A stretch of DNA of 64,000 nt. Source: Rachicladosporium sp. CCFEE 5018 (lineage: Eukaryota; Ascomycota; Dothideomycetes; Cladosporiales; Cladosporiaceae). Below are positions 1 through 10,843 of the stretch, in pieces (position 1 is the first letter of the stretch; every line of letters starts with the position of its first letter). Under the pieces are notes generated by a model, which was not told where the DNA came from, did no database searches, and saw nothing but the letters and a program-made list of their open reading frames with translations. The translations under genes and the position numbers were made by a program. Location of the stretch: NCBI GenBank assembly GCA_002077045.2, contig KZ111144.1:687411-751410 (forward strand), read 5' to 3'.

Positions 1-242
1 GAGTACTTACAATTATCTAGCAGTGATGACGCTGACTCGGCCGCTGAACATCTGAGGCGCGCTGCGTAACGCGACCATCGTCAGTCATTGTAAAGATGTT
101 CGGAATCCTCTGTACTCATGAAAATGCTCGTGTACGGATGTCGGCTTGATTGTAGGTCATGTTCTTCATTATGATATACTTACATACCCAGTTCAGGCAA
201 ATTCATCCTTATACCTTGATGATCTCTCCATAATCCTACTCC

Positions 243-1235
243 CTACTCAATATCTACCCTCTTCACATCAACCCACTCCTTCTCCTCCTTCGGCACAGTG
301 ACTCTCAGCACACCGTCTTCGAGCTTCGCTGAAATGCCATCAATGTCAACCTTCGCTGGGTGTGTGGAACTGCCTAGCGTGAGCTTGCGCTCGAAGGCAC
401 CCACAGCACGCTCGTCGAGCGCTAGTGTCTTGAGGAAGTCCTCGTCGCCAGGCCGGTACACGACACCTGAGATGTTCAGAGTGGAAGCCTCGGCATCCCA
501 GTCAACGGCTATGTCCTCCTTCTTCGCTCCCGGGAGGGAGAGGTGGATCACCCAAGCGGAGTCGGTAGCGAAGATATCGGCTTCGGGGCGGAAGTCGCCA
601 GATTTCTCAACGGACTTATCCTTGTTGGTTGATAGGCCGGATTCGTTTCCGTTCTGGTTGTCGAAGAGCTGAGATTGGAACATCTCCGCTAGACTCGCGA
701 GGAAGGGAGGGATCTCGCCGTTGGACCCAGCGGCGAAATTCTGAGCCCAGGGTGCGGCACCCCAGCCTCGTCCGCGACCTTGACCGCCGCAGCGACCGCG
801 GCTTCCGCGGCCACCGTGGTGGAACGGAGGTGGGCCGTGAGGATGATGTGGCGGACCATGGTGAGGCGCACCAGGTGGCGGTGGTGGTGGTGGGGAGCCT
901 TCGTGGCCTGGTGGTGGTTGCGGCGGTGGTGCCTCGCCGTGATGTGGTGGTCCGGGTGGTGGTGGCGGGCCCTCGCCGTGGTGCGGCGGTGGAGGAGGGT
1001 GTTCACCATTATGTTGTGGGCCGTGTGGTGGCTGAGGGCCTTGGAAGCGGCCTCGATTGGGCATGGCGCCGAAGGGCCAGCCGTTGAAGCCGTTTGCCCA
1101 TGGATTCGCTTGTTCTTGCGTGGTGTTGTCGTTGCCGCGTTCGCCGCCGAAGGCGTGGTTCGCTGCCTGAGGGTCGAGCTCGGCGATGAAGTCCCAGAAG
1201 GGAGCCATCTGGTTGACGTAGCGTGGTGGAGGCAT
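243..1235 (-). CDS. Small heat shock protein (HSP20/alpha-crystallin) with a Pro/His-rich insert
   Basis: A single-exon gene of 330 aa. The C-terminal ~115 residues (about 215-330) form an alpha-crystallin domain: they begin at an 'FRPEADIFAT' strand and carry the conserved 'LEDGVLRVTVPK' motif near the end. This family acts as ATP-independent holdases for unfolding proteins, usually as cytosolic oligomers. Residues ~65-150 are a low-complexity insert of PPPP, PPHH and GHE-type repeats followed by a Gly/Arg-rich patch. This makes the N-terminal arm far longer than in typical 16-25 kDa family members. The ATG at 1235 is the first in frame and begins 'MPPPRYVNQMAPFWDF', which resembles sHSP N-termini. 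The gene is divergent from SDA1. Family assignment is firm; the client or stress role is inferred from the family. Confidence 0.93.
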   Translation of the reverse strand: MPPPRYVNQMAPFWDFIAELDPQAANHAFGGERGNDNTTQEQANPWANGFNGWPFGAMPNRGRFQGPQPPHGPQHNGEHPPPPPHHGEGPPPPPGPPHHGEAPPPQPPPGHEGSPPPPPPPGAPHHGPPHHPHGPPPFHHGGRGSRGRCGGQGRGRGWGAAPWAQNFAAGSNGEIPPFLASLAEMFQSQLFDNQNGNESGLSTNKDKSVEKSGDFRPEADIFATDSAWVIHLSLPGAKKEDIAVDWDAEASTLNISGVVYRPGDEDFLKTLALDERAVGAFERKLTLGSSTHPAKVDIDGISAKLEDGVLRVTVPKEEKEWVDVKRVDIE

Positions 1236-1781
1236 GATATTGTTATGTGTGTTCGGGGATGAGGACTTGTGATAGAGGGTTGTTGTTGGAAAGAGTAGCG
1301 AAGAGAACGAGAGCGACGACTGTAGCTATGCCTTATACTCACACAGTACCTACACACTCGCCACGTAGCAGAGGCGACCACACCTACGCAAGCTTGCCTG
1401 GTACCTGGAACGTCAGCTACAACAGCTATCTTCCGACACACAGAGTTGCCAGTAGAAGCCCAGCGAAGCAGAGTGAAGGACAGAGAAGAGCTGCCCTAAT
1501 ATCTCGAGGCATCTGCATATTGCGCATTCTGACTGGCTGGAGGAATAGGGCAAGCGATGTGAGGTGTACGTACTTTGATGCGGGCCTGGACTTGGGTGTG
1601 GCGAGGGCAAGATGTGGAAGTGGGTCGAAACAAAGTTGGCGCCGGATCTCGCCGCTGATTAGCAGGGGTCTGCCATTATCAATCTTGAAAATGTTACAAA
1701 CGGATGTGTAGGGTAGAGGGAAGCAGCGTGAGTGACATTGACAATTGCACCTCGCATTTACTCCCCTAGAAGATAGCCTTA
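1236..1781. promoter_or_regulatory. Divergent intergenic region between HSP20 and SDA1
   Basis: This 546-base spacer must hold both promoters, since the flanking genes are transcribed away from each other. I looked for a clean heat-shock element (three alternating GAA/TTC units at 5-base spacing) and saw only scattered GAA triplets, so none is claimed. No credible coding exon was seen. Confidence 0.5.
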
Positions 1782-4079
1782 ATGAAGCGCAAGCTTGGCG
1801 CCCTCGAAAAGGTCGACGCAGACCTGCCGAATCTCCAGCACAAGCTCAAGATCGACCCGCGGTCCTACGAGCAAGATTTCGTCAACCAGTACAGCCAATA
1901 CCGCAGTCTCAAAGAGCTATTCCTACAGTCACCGACAACGACAGATGACAGCGGGATAGTCCGGCTACGAGATCTGGTCGATTTCGTCAGCCACACAGCC
2001 GACTGCTACCCCAAGCTCACTACTGCCTTCTCTTCAGACTTGGTCGAACTTCTTGATCTGCATCATGCAACGCTGGACTCGGAGCTGCGGGACAAGCTAG
2101 TGGGAGCATTAGTACTACTGCGAAGGAAAGAGACGATCGACTCGGTGCAGCTGCTAGACACACTATGGCCTCTGCTCCTTAAGACTCCATCCAAGAATCT
2201 ACGCGCACTTCTCTTCCAGAAGATCCTTTCAGACCTCCGCACCTCCAATCAGAAAGCCACGAACCACAAGCTGAACCGCCACATCCAATCGAAATGCTTC
2301 GAGCTCATCGTCTCGGACCCGACGTCTGCGAAAGGACTATGGGCGGTTAAACTCACACGCGAACTCTGGAAACGTCAAATATGGAGCGATGCGAAGGCCG
2401 TGTCAGTCATGAAAGAAGCAGCACTTAGTCAAGATGCGAAGGTAGTCACAGGCGGTGTGCGTTTCTTCTTGGGTGGCGATCAGGAGCGGGAAGAGGCTGC
2501 GGCTGAGGAAGACACGGACGACGAAGGCAACATTGATATGGGCAAGTTGAGACATCAAGCTGGCATCAACAAGAAGACTGGCAAACGTGCGAATGAGCTT
2601 CGGACAGCTGCTGCAAAGGTGAAGCGTAAGGAGAAGAAGAAGAATTCGCCACATCAGCTGAACTTTAGTGCGTTACATCTATTGCACGATCCACAAGGGT
2701 TCGCTGAGGAGCTATTCCAACGGCATCTACAACCTTCTCAGCCGAAAGTAAGGCTCGTGCTAGAGCAGAAGCTCCTCGTGCTACAGCTTGTGTCCCGACT
2801 TGTTGGTCTGCATAAGCTCACGCTAGAACCGCTGTACTCTTACTTCATCAAGTTCCTCACGCCGAAGCAGCCTTCCGTCACGTCCTTCCTGGCGTCCTTG
2901 GCGCAGTCGGCACACAGCCTCGTCCCACCGGACATACTGGAGCCGCTTGTGGTCAAGATCGCGAATGAGTTTGTGTCCGAGGCGTCGGCAGGCGAGGTGG
3001 CGAGTGCTGGCTTGAATTCGATCAGGGAGATTTGCGCAAGGCAGCCGCTGGCCATGTCGGACACTCTCCTGCAAGACCTGGTGCAGTACCGCAAGTCGAA
3101 GGACAAGGGCGTGCAGATGGCCGCTCGAGGTCTGCTCTCGCTGTACCGCGAAGTCGGCGCCGAGCTACTCCGCAAACGAGACCGTGGCCGCGATGCTGCC
3201 ATGGGTCTGAAAATCGGCGAGAAGCAGACAGCTCGCTTTGGTGAAGTCGGAACGGGCGAGATTGAAGGTCTAGAATTGCTAGAGAAGTGGAAGGAAGAAC
3301 AAGGCATCGACAGCGAAGCCGACGAGGAAGCCGGCTGGAACAACTGGGACGCCGAGAGCAATTCCGATGACGATGGTGAAGGCTGGATAAACGTCGAGAG
3401 CGACGGCGAGGAAATAGACATTTCCGACTCGGAAGACGAGCGCGAGAAGAGAGCCAAAGCCGCAGCGAAAGCTGAGCCGACGTTCGAAGCACAGCAATCC
3501 GCTGGAAACACCCCAGCGGCTACTGCACCAAATTCGTCTCGCGCAACGGCTTCGCTCGAGCCAGAAGCCGCCTTGAAGAGGGAAGAATCCCGCATCTCCC
3601 GCCTCGCCACGACACGAATCCTCACTCCCGCCGACCTCGCCAAGCTGAACGAACTCCGCTCCACGGCAGCCATCACGGCCGCACTCCCTGCCACCAAGCG
3701 AAGGAAGCTTGTAGCTGCCCAAGCCGCCGCAGCCTCAGCCCGGCACGCCGACGACCCTCTAACCGCCGCCCAGATCTCCGGTCTTTCCGCTCATAGCTAT
3801 AAGGCTACGAGGCAGGAGAAGATCGCCATGGCTAAGGAGGGAAGTAGGGAGGAAGGCGGGAATGATCATCGGTCTACGACCGCTAGGAGGAAGGAGAAGA
3901 AGGAGAGTGAAGGGAAGAGTACTAGTAATAAGGAGAAGGAGCGGAAGAAGAACTTTCTCATGACGCTTGGGAAGGCTAAGAGGAAAGGGAAGAGGAGTCT
4001 TACGCAAGAGCGGGCTATTCTGAAGGGGCATGTTGAGAGGAGGAAAAGGGGAGGCAAGCGCGGTAACAAAGGTCAATGA
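1782..4079 (+). CDS. SDA1: Sda1-type 60S ribosome assembly protein
   Basis: A single-exon gene of 765 aa. The N-terminus 'MKRKLGALEKVDADLPNLQ', the helical repeat-like first half and the 'DPQGFAEELFQRH' segment (about residue 305) match the SDA1 family. These are nucle(ol)ar proteins needed for maturation and export of pre-60S particles; in yeast loss also affects actin and the cell cycle. A strongly acidic stretch lies at about 505-560 (DEEAGWNNWD, SDGEEIDISDSEDE). The C-terminal ~100 residues are Lys/Arg-rich and probably hold nuclear/nucleolar localisation signals. Length is close to other fungal homologs. The ATG at 1782 is chosen because it begins the conserved N-terminus. The 3' end faces PBS2 convergently. 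Confidence 0.93.
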   Translation: MKRKLGALEKVDADLPNLQHKLKIDPRSYEQDFVNQYSQYRSLKELFLQSPTTTDDSGIVRLRDLVDFVSHTADCYPKLTTAFSSDLVELLDLHHATLDSELRDKLVGALVLLRRKETIDSVQLLDTLWPLLLKTPSKNLRALLFQKILSDLRTSNQKATNHKLNRHIQSKCFELIVSDPTSAKGLWAVKLTRELWKRQIWSDAKAVSVMKEAALSQDAKVVTGGVRFFLGGDQEREEAAAEEDTDDEGNIDMGKLRHQAGINKKTGKRANELRTAAAKVKRKEKKKNSPHQLNFSALHLLHDPQGFAEELFQRHLQPSQPKVRLVLEQKLLVLQLVSRLVGLHKLTLEPLYSYFIKFLTPKQPSVTSFLASLAQSAHSLVPPDILEPLVVKIANEFVSEASAGEVASAGLNSIREICARQPLAMSDTLLQDLVQYRKSKDKGVQMAARGLLSLYREVGAELLRKRDRGRDAAMGLKIGEKQTARFGEVGTGEIEGLELLEKWKEEQGIDSEADEEAGWNNWDAESNSDDDGEGWINVESDGEEIDISDSEDEREKRAKAAAKAEPTFEAQQSAGNTPAATAPNSSRATASLEPEAALKREESRISRLATTRILTPADLAKLNELRSTAAITAALPATKRRKLVAAQAAAASARHADDPLTAAQISGLSAHSYKATRQEKIAMAKEGSREEGGNDHRSTTARRKEKKESEGKSTSNKEKERKKNFLMTLGKAKRKGKRSLTQERAILKGHVERRKRGGKRGNKGQ

Positions 4080-4436
4080 TAGCTCATTACATAGCGTTAG
4101 TGGAAAAGCCACTGCCTCTCTTCTACTGCGCAGCTCTGGTATTTGTCCGGTCCCTCGAGCTCCATCTGCATTGGAACGAGGATGACATACTGCATTATGT
4201 CTTCATGATCCATGCTTTGCAGAAGGGGATATCATGCTATATACACTGACTTCATGTTTCGGCCGCCTGCCTTTCGTGCCTTATGCTAGACAATGTTCTC
4301 TCGTCACGCAGCTCCTGGCTCGATCGCCGTCTAGCTCGCTGCGGCGCTGCGCTCTGCTCGCTGTCCCACTCCTCGCAGCATGACGCGAAGACTTACTACC
4401 CGGATGTCTCTTAGCACATCTCATCTCCCGTCCTGA
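4080..4436. other. Convergent 3' spacer between SDA1 and PBS2
   Basis: These 357 bases should hold both transcript ends. No open frame with codon-like structure and no repeat was seen. Confidence 0.5.
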
Positions 4437-6426
4437 TCATGCATCCACAGCCACAGCCTTCGCCGCCTGCGGACTCCCGACGCCCATCCCCGCATCCAGC
4501 GGGGCGGCGTGCAAGGCAGGCTTACCAGCGAACCCCATCTTTCCGCTCCGTTTTCTCTCAAGCGCAGCAATGACCCACTCGCCCACCTCCTTGTCGACAA
4601 AGTCACCCGCAGGCTTACCTCCCTCTGGCAACTCCTCGCCGGCCTCTGCAGCTTCCTCGTCCTCCTCCGTGATGGTCGGAGGTAACAGGAGAGGTGCAAG
4701 CCAAGTGTGTTGTAGCAGCATTGGATATGTTGGGCGTAGATTTGCAATTTTGTTCAGACAACCTGCTACGAAGTCTCGTGCTGCTTCGGAGAAGTCAGAG
4801 GCGGGAAGATCGGGGGGTGCGCCGTCTACAATAGCCTGTCGAGTAATGTCAGTACGCGAGCTCGGTATATCTTGCATGATCAGGTAAACTTACCGATAGC
4901 TGCGAGAAGATATTATCGTATGTCTCCGGCGGATACGGGTATCTCCCCAACGCGCACTCAATTATTACCAACCCAAGAGACCAGATATCGGATTGCACAG
5001 AGTATGTTCCGCCTCCTGGATTCGCGCCCGCAGCCGCCACGCCGCCGCCTGAAATCCTCTCCGGGGCCATGTACGATTGACATCCGATATTCGTTCGTGC
5101 CACGCTAGCCACAAGATTGCCGCTCACACCAAAATCGCAGATCTTCACCTGCCCTCTCGTGTTCATGAGGATGTTCGTCGGCTTCACATCCCGATGTATG
5201 ATGTTGTGCTCCTCCTTCAAACTCTTCAGCCCGAGTGTTGTCGATAATGTGATCTTCCGTAGTACGCCTTCGGGTATACCGTCTCCATATATCTTGTCGC
5301 AACTCCCACCGTCCATGTGCTCCATGCAGATGTACACTGCGCCTTCTTGGAAGAATGCACCGTAGAAATCGACAATGTAGGGTGAGGCGCAGCGGTGCAG
5401 AACGTCGAGCTCCATGATGATGGTCGCGAATTTGGCGTCTTCGAGTTCCAGACGCATCTCTTTCATAGCCATGACTAGCCCTGTGCCGACGCCGGGTGCT
5501 AAGCCGTCCGAAGTGACTGTGTCCTCCTCATCCGCACCCTTGACCTTATTGCCTGCCAATCCCTGACCTGGTTTCCGCATTTTCGGTTTCGAGTGCCGTA
5601 CCTTGTACACAGTCCCGTAATTCCCCTTCCCCAGCTCGTCCAGCGTCTCAACCTCCTCCAGCGACATGCTGAACGTCTTGCCCGAGGCAAAAACAACACC
5701 CTTACTATCCAGTGTTGCTTTGCCCGCAAAGCTCAAGGCGCCAGTCTTGGGATCCAAGTATTGTGCGTACTTCTCAATCTGCGTCTGCTCTTTCGGTCGT
5801 TCTGCAGGTGCGCCATTCTCCTGAGTGGGCCCGCCGCCCATAGCGGACAGAGACATCTTAGGCTTCTGTCGGCCTGGACCGGTGGTTGTTGCTGGTGGTG
5901 CAGCGCCCGGTAGACCGCCTGGTAATCGCATGCCTCGTTTTGCTGCGAGTCCGCCAAGTTGGGGTGCAGCAGGTGACGAGTTCGCAACGTGGGGTTGAGG
6001 TCGTGCCAGATTTGCAGGTAGCTTGAAGCCTGCCGGTATGCCGCCTGCTGCCGGGCTAGGTGTTGGTATGGTGGGACCTGCAGCAGGTGCTGCTGGTGTG
6101 AAAGCGGCTCCACTCGGTTGCATGCCAGGCTTCGGCGCAGGTCCTGCTCTTGATAATGAGAAAGCCTTCATTCGTGCTGCCAGGTCTGCGTTCATCTGTG
6201 GTGGCCCTCGGTTGGGCAAAGGACCTCCTGGCGGTCTTCTTGCTGCGTTCAGTGTCCCTAGTGGCGTTGATGAGGGGTTCATGTTGGCGACGATAGGTGA
6301 TGGCATGTCTGAATGACTCCGCGCGCCCATGGGCGGTGGAACAGCTGGACTCGTGGCTGGAGAGGTTTCTTCTTCCTGCAGATCAGGCGAGTCGAGAGGA
6401 CTCGTTGCCTCGTGTTTGTCTCCCAT
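4437..6426 (-). CDS. PBS2: MAP kinase kinase of the HOG pathway (Pbs2-like)
   Basis: Two exons, 6426-4894 and 4835-4437, separated by a 58-base GT-AG intron (GTAAGT donor); 643 aa. It phosphorylates the Hog1-type MAPK in osmotic and oxidative stress signalling. The kinase domain spans ~260-560. Visible are a glycine loop GKGNYG (266-271), VAIK-type Lys322, HRDVKPTN (411-418), DFG (431-433), activation-loop Ser441 and Thr445 in 'SVARTNIGC' (the two sites phosphorylated by MAPKKKs) and APE (454-456). The long Pro/Ala/Gly-rich N-terminus (1-215) and the insert between beta2 and beta3 (~277-318) are typical of fungal Pbs2. Splicing joins '..FSQLS' to 'AIVDGAPP' in phase 0. Confidence 0.94.
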
Positions 6427-7524
6427 GGTGGGGTATGTGTGGTGGGAGAATGTCGATGTCGAAGGACGGTGAGATGAGATATGTCAGCAGTGGTCGGACG
6501 CTAGACTCGCTGCTTCTAACTGCAGCTGGATCAGACGTCGCCTTCACTGCAGTGCTGTCGTAGTATGCTCTCAACACCGCGTTCTTCGCAGTGATCGGCG
6601 TTGACAACAGAGGTGTGGCTGTGCAGAGAACTTGAGATGGGGTTTCCGCGTGTCGTGAACCGACGGGAGTGCGCGGGAGCACGTGCTTTGTAAATTGCCG
6701 ATGGAAGAGTAAAAAGGCTCAACTCCGAAGGGTGTCAAGTAGGACTGTATATGTGCCTTCAGAGAGTTACGAAGAAGTGACGTGAACGATTGGAGATCCT
6801 CTCACAACAATTTGGCATGTATGCAGCATGCACATTGATCAAGAACATCGAGACGTGACGTATGACGACCGACGCCCATCGTGCGTGGATTGCAATGACG
6901 AAGTTCGGCCAAGCCTGCCGACGACACACGGCAGGAGAAACCATGGCGGCGTTTCGTAGCGAGGAAAGGACATTGCAGATATGATCTAATCTGAGGGCTG
7001 ACTTGTCGTGATCTCTGAGTCGACTGAGGATGCTATTGTCGAAATAATGCTGCTCATCGTCGAAACGGGTTGCATTCCAATGAAACGGAGTAGAGATGGG
7101 GGGGGTTCGCTGTGGCTGAAATCAAGGGATCGACAAAGCCGGTTCCGCCGTGGGCGTGTAAAACACGTGAAGTTGCGTCTTGGGACAGAGAGGCTGGAAC
7201 ATTCGCCAAGCATCTCAACCTCGATAGGCGTGCTTCTGTACCCATGCTGGCTGCCAACTTCGACCCGTTATGTAGCTCAGCGTTCACCACCGCTCTCTCC
7301 CTAAGAATGCGCTGCGCAGTGTCTGCAATCGCACGACCTGATCGCACACTCGCCATCCAGTCGCAGATGTGCTAATCAGTGCGACGGACCTCCACCACGG
7401 TCACCACTGCACTGCACCTTATTGCAACAGCCAGCGCGTTGAACCCAATCGCGACTGCCCCATTCGCCCTCTCCACAGCATCGACCCCTTCAACACCTCA
7501 TATACGCTCATTCCACCGTCCATC
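6427..7524. promoter_or_regulatory. Divergent promoter region, PBS2 / PIN-like carrier
   Basis: This spacer of ~1.1 kb lies between two divergently transcribed genes. Short open frames here are unsupported: they lack domains and splice continuity. The pyrimidine-rich segment just before 7525 is probably the leader of the downstream gene. No repeat was recognised. Confidence 0.5.
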
Positions 7525-9384
7525 ATGGCACCCGATTCCATATTCCAATCCTTCCGCCTACGCGAGCTCGTCTCAGGTACTGCCGCCACAGTACTGCGAC
7601 AAAGAAGAGACTTGGGAGACGCCGCACAGATTCCCCTTGGGATGAGCGGCTTTAATGTCACTACCGCAGTGCTCAACGCGACGGGCGATGCGGCGGCCAA
7701 TCTCACAAATGCGACAGGGAGCATAGCAAGCATAGCGACAGACCTGCTTGTGAACGGCGGAAGCAAGCTACCACCCCACGCATCACATCCCGACTTCCTG
7801 CACCTAGCTGGCCTGGTCTCGGAAGCAGTCCTCGAAGTTGTCATCGTCGCGCTCCCAGGCTACATCCTCGCACGAAGGGGCATGTTCGACGTGCGAGCTC
7901 AGAAGTTCCTGGCGGAGCTGAACACCAACATCTTCACCCCAGCCCTGATCTTCTCAAAGTTGGCATCGCAATTGAATGCCGATAAGCTGTCAGACCTGGC
8001 TGTGATACCAGTCATCTTCGCTACACAGATCGCAATGTCCTATGCGTGCTCGATTGCTATGGCGTATCTATTTGGGTTCGGGAAGAAGCAAATGCAGAAG
8101 AACTTCATCTTGGCTATGGGCGTCTTTGGCAATTCGAACTCCCTGCCCATATCACTAGTGCTGTCGCTCAGCCATACAATATCGGGACTGCACTGGGATA
8201 AGGTCCCTGGTGACAATGACTCGGAGGTCGCCGCTCGTGGTATCCTCTACCTCCTCATATTCCAGCAGCTCGGGCAGATGCTGCGATGGACATGGGGATA
8301 CAATGTGCTGCTGAAGCCAGCATCCGAGCACGAAAATGAAGATGGGCGACCTTCAACCTCTGGCTCGTGTGCAGATCTCGAAGGAGGCCAGCCCAAGCAG
8401 AGCGCAGACTCCGGCTTCGGAACTTCCCCAGAAACCTCCAGCATTGCCTCCGGCTCTTCCTACAGCAAGGACGACGAGCGCACGTCCTTATTGATAGGCG
8501 CCACGCCAGCAAACGGCAACAATCTCTCCGCTACCCCTCGTGCGCGCACCCGGACGAATCTCAGCGAACGGAGTCAATCGTCCGCGCAGATATTCTCCTT
8601 TCCCAACTTCTCCCGAACCTCTACATCCCACACCACCTCCTCACCCGAGAGCGGCTGGCGTGCGGTCCTCTCTAATGCCCAGACTAAGCTCACCTCCGCC
8701 AAGACCGCAGTCACCTCCCGCATCTCCCACGCGTCCAATGCCATCTACGACGCCTGCCCACCCTGGCTGCAGAAGTTCCTCTCATACCTAGCCTACTACC
8801 TCCGCGCAATCTACGCCGGCGTAGAACGCCAAATGAACCCTCCCCTCTGGGCAATGCTAGTAGCCCTCATAATCGCCTCCGTCCCAGCCCTCCAGCGCGC
8901 CTTCTTCACCCCAGGAACCTTCGTAAACAACAGCATCACACGCGCCGTGCAACAGAGCGGAAATGTCGCCGTGCCCTTGATCCTCACAGTCCTGGGATCG
9001 AATCTCGCACGCAGCACGCTGCCACAGGACCAGTTGGCTACAACGCCCGAAGAGAAGAAAGAAGAAAAGAAGCTGCTCTACGCCGCGTGTCTGGCACGCA
9101 TGTTCTTCCCCGTGCTCTTCATGGCGCCGGTATTGGCCGTGGTGGCGAAGTACCTACCCGTTTCGATACTGGCGGACCCGATTTTCATCATCGTCTGCTT
9201 CCTGCTCACCGGCGCTCCCTCGGCATTACAGCTGGCGCAGATTTGCCAGCTGAACGAAGTCTTTATGGGTGCGATGAGTAATTTGTTACTCGTGAGCTAT
9301 GTGGTGGTTATCTTTCCTAGCACGCTTACGCTGGTCATGTTGGCGTTGGAGGTTGTGGAGTGGGCTGCGCGGTCGAGTCTGTAA
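7525..9384 (+). CDS. PIN-like/auxin efflux carrier family membrane protein
   Basis: A single-exon gene of 619 aa. The first in-frame ATG is at 7525 ('MAPDSIFQSF'). N-terminal hydrophobic segments begin around residue 95, including 'VIVALPGYILARRGMFD', followed by 'LNTNIFTPALIFSKLASQL', the typical first helices of the auxin-efflux/PIN-like family (yeast Ecm3/YNL095C group). A variable Ser/Thr-rich cytosolic loop of ~200 residues (~235-425) separates the halves. The C-terminal half contains 'RMFFPVLFMAPVLAV' and 'LTGAPSALQLAQICQLNEVFMGAMSNLLLVSYV', the conserved end. Fungal members sit in the ER or plasma membrane; substrates are largely unknown, so transport of auxin is not implied. Confidence 0.9.
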   Translation: MAPDSIFQSFRLRELVSGTAATVLRQRRDLGDAAQIPLGMSGFNVTTAVLNATGDAAANLTNATGSIASIATDLLVNGGSKLPPHASHPDFLHLAGLVSEAVLEVVIVALPGYILARRGMFDVRAQKFLAELNTNIFTPALIFSKLASQLNADKLSDLAVIPVIFATQIAMSYACSIAMAYLFGFGKKQMQKNFILAMGVFGNSNSLPISLVLSLSHTISGLHWDKVPGDNDSEVAARGILYLLIFQQLGQMLRWTWGYNVLLKPASEHENEDGRPSTSGSCADLEGGQPKQSADSGFGTSPETSSIASGSSYSKDDERTSLLIGATPANGNNLSATPRARTRTNLSERSQSSAQIFSFPNFSRTSTSHTTSSPESGWRAVLSNAQTKLTSAKTAVTSRISHASNAIYDACPPWLQKFLSYLAYYLRAIYAGVERQMNPPLWAMLVALIIASVPALQRAFFTPGTFVNNSITRAVQQSGNVAVPLILTVLGSNLARSTLPQDQLATTPEEKKEEKKLLYAACLARMFFPVLFMAPVLAVVAKYLPVSILADPIFIIVCFLLTGAPSALQLAQICQLNEVFMGAMSNLLLVSYVVVIFPSTLTLVMLALEVVEWAARSSL

Positions 9385-9885
9385 GAGGCGTCGGTAGGTC
9401 AGATGGTGGAGGAGATTGTGAAAATTGGCGCAAGAGGGAACGGGGGTTTGAGGGTTTTGTTGAGTTGGCGAGGCGTACGGCAGCATGGACACAGGCGTTC
9501 AAATTGGCGGGAGGACCGGTGGGGTGAGGAGGGTACCACCAACTGTGGGAAGTGTACCTATAGATACTTGTGCACATGACTTGGGTATAGGTGTATGAGT
9601 ATACACTACAGTTCAGCGAGGCTCCTGTTTCGCCTCCCCTATTTCTGCCTCTTCACGGAAGTACTTCACTGCTCGGACATACTGTATCGCCGGCTTTCCA
9701 GAGCTGCTGTCTCACAAGCCTCGGCTCATCGTCGACCTACCAACCGTAACCGCATCACAGAAGCTGCCTCAAGTAAGCCTGATTGAAAGTACAGTAGGTC
9801 AATCCATATCACTCGCTATCTCTCGCTATCTCACACACCTCACTCCCTCCACGATTTCTCCGATCTCCACCCTCCCACCGCAACC
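9385..9885. other. Spacer between PIN-like carrier and SDR genes
   Basis: These 501 bases include a 3' end and the promoter of the next gene. A pyrimidine-rich run (tctcgctatctc repeats and cctcactccctcc) sits just upstream of the ATG at 9886. No other feature was seen. Confidence 0.45.
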
Positions 9886-10843
9886 ATGAGCGCAGCAGCC
9901 GACGTCAAACTCGCCGACTTCCCCTCCCTCTTCTCCCTCAATGGCAAAGTCGCCGTAGTCACAGGCGGCAGCAGAGGTCTAGGCTTGCACGCCGCTTCAG
10001 GGTACCCACATCTCTCCACCCCCAAATCCCCTGCTCCGAGCTAACGAGTCCCGCGACGCCAGACTCCTGCAAGCAGGCTGCTCTAAAGTCTTCATCACCT
10101 CTCGCAAAGCCAAGGCCTGTGAAGAAGCTTGCGCCGCTTTGAACGCTCTGGGGACCAAGGGCACTGCCATAAGCGTACCAGCAGACGCCTCCAAGCTCTC
10201 CGAGATTGAGAGATTGGTCGAGGAAGTCAGCAAACACACCGACCATGTGGACATCCTGCTCGCCAACGCGGGCGCAACTTGGGGAGCGCCCTTCGACTCC
10301 CACCCCGAAGAAGCTTTCAATAAGGTCATGCAGTTGAACGTCACGAGTGTGTTTTACTGCACGCAGAAATTCGCCCCCTTGCTGCAGAAACACGCGAGCG
10401 TGAACGATCCATCAAGAGTCGTGATCACGAGTTCAGTCGCAGGCTTAGGCCCTGGCACACTAGGCGAGCACGGCACATACGGATACTCGGCTTCCAAAGC
10501 CGCTGTGCTGCATCTAGGCAAGAATTTGGCCGTGGAGTTGGGGCCGAGGGGTATTATTGTGAATAGTATTTGTCCTGGGTTCTTTCCTACAAAGTCAGTA
10601 GTCCGCTATCTCGATTCATTAGAACAGCGGTATACTGACGGGGCAACTAGGATGGCCAGCGGGCTGATGGAGTTGACGGGCGGGACGAAGGCGCTGGCGG
10701 AGGCTACGCCGAATCAGCGGTTGGGCACGCCGGAGGATTTCGCGGGGACGGTGGTGTATTTGTGTAGTAGGGCGGGCGGGCATGCGAATGGAGCGCATAT
10801 TGTGTTGGATGGAGGGAGTATTCTGAGTAGAGGGAGGTTGTAG
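9886..10843 (+). CDS. Short-chain dehydrogenase/reductase (SDR)
   Basis: Three exons, 9886-10001, 10063-10593 and 10651-10843, giving 279 aa. The introns are 61 and 57 bases; the first has a CTAAC branch point and the second reads through open, but splicing restores the usual 'FFPTKMASGLM' segment. Visible are the NAD(P)-binding TGGSRGLG (26-33), NAGA (107-110), Ser162/163 and the catalytic Y180-S-A-S-K184. The C-terminal 'RLGTPEDFAGTVVYLCS' and 'GAHIVLDGG' are classical-SDR features. The sequence is closest to RhlG-type / gluconate 5-dehydrogenase-like reductases, so a soluble NADP(H)-dependent oxidoreductase is likely. The substrate cannot be told from sequence. Confidence 0.9.

Noticed and set aside
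2840..3697. Minus-strand frame of 285 codons
   Set aside because: Antisense shadow of SDA1; composition is Ser/Arg-rich with no domain.
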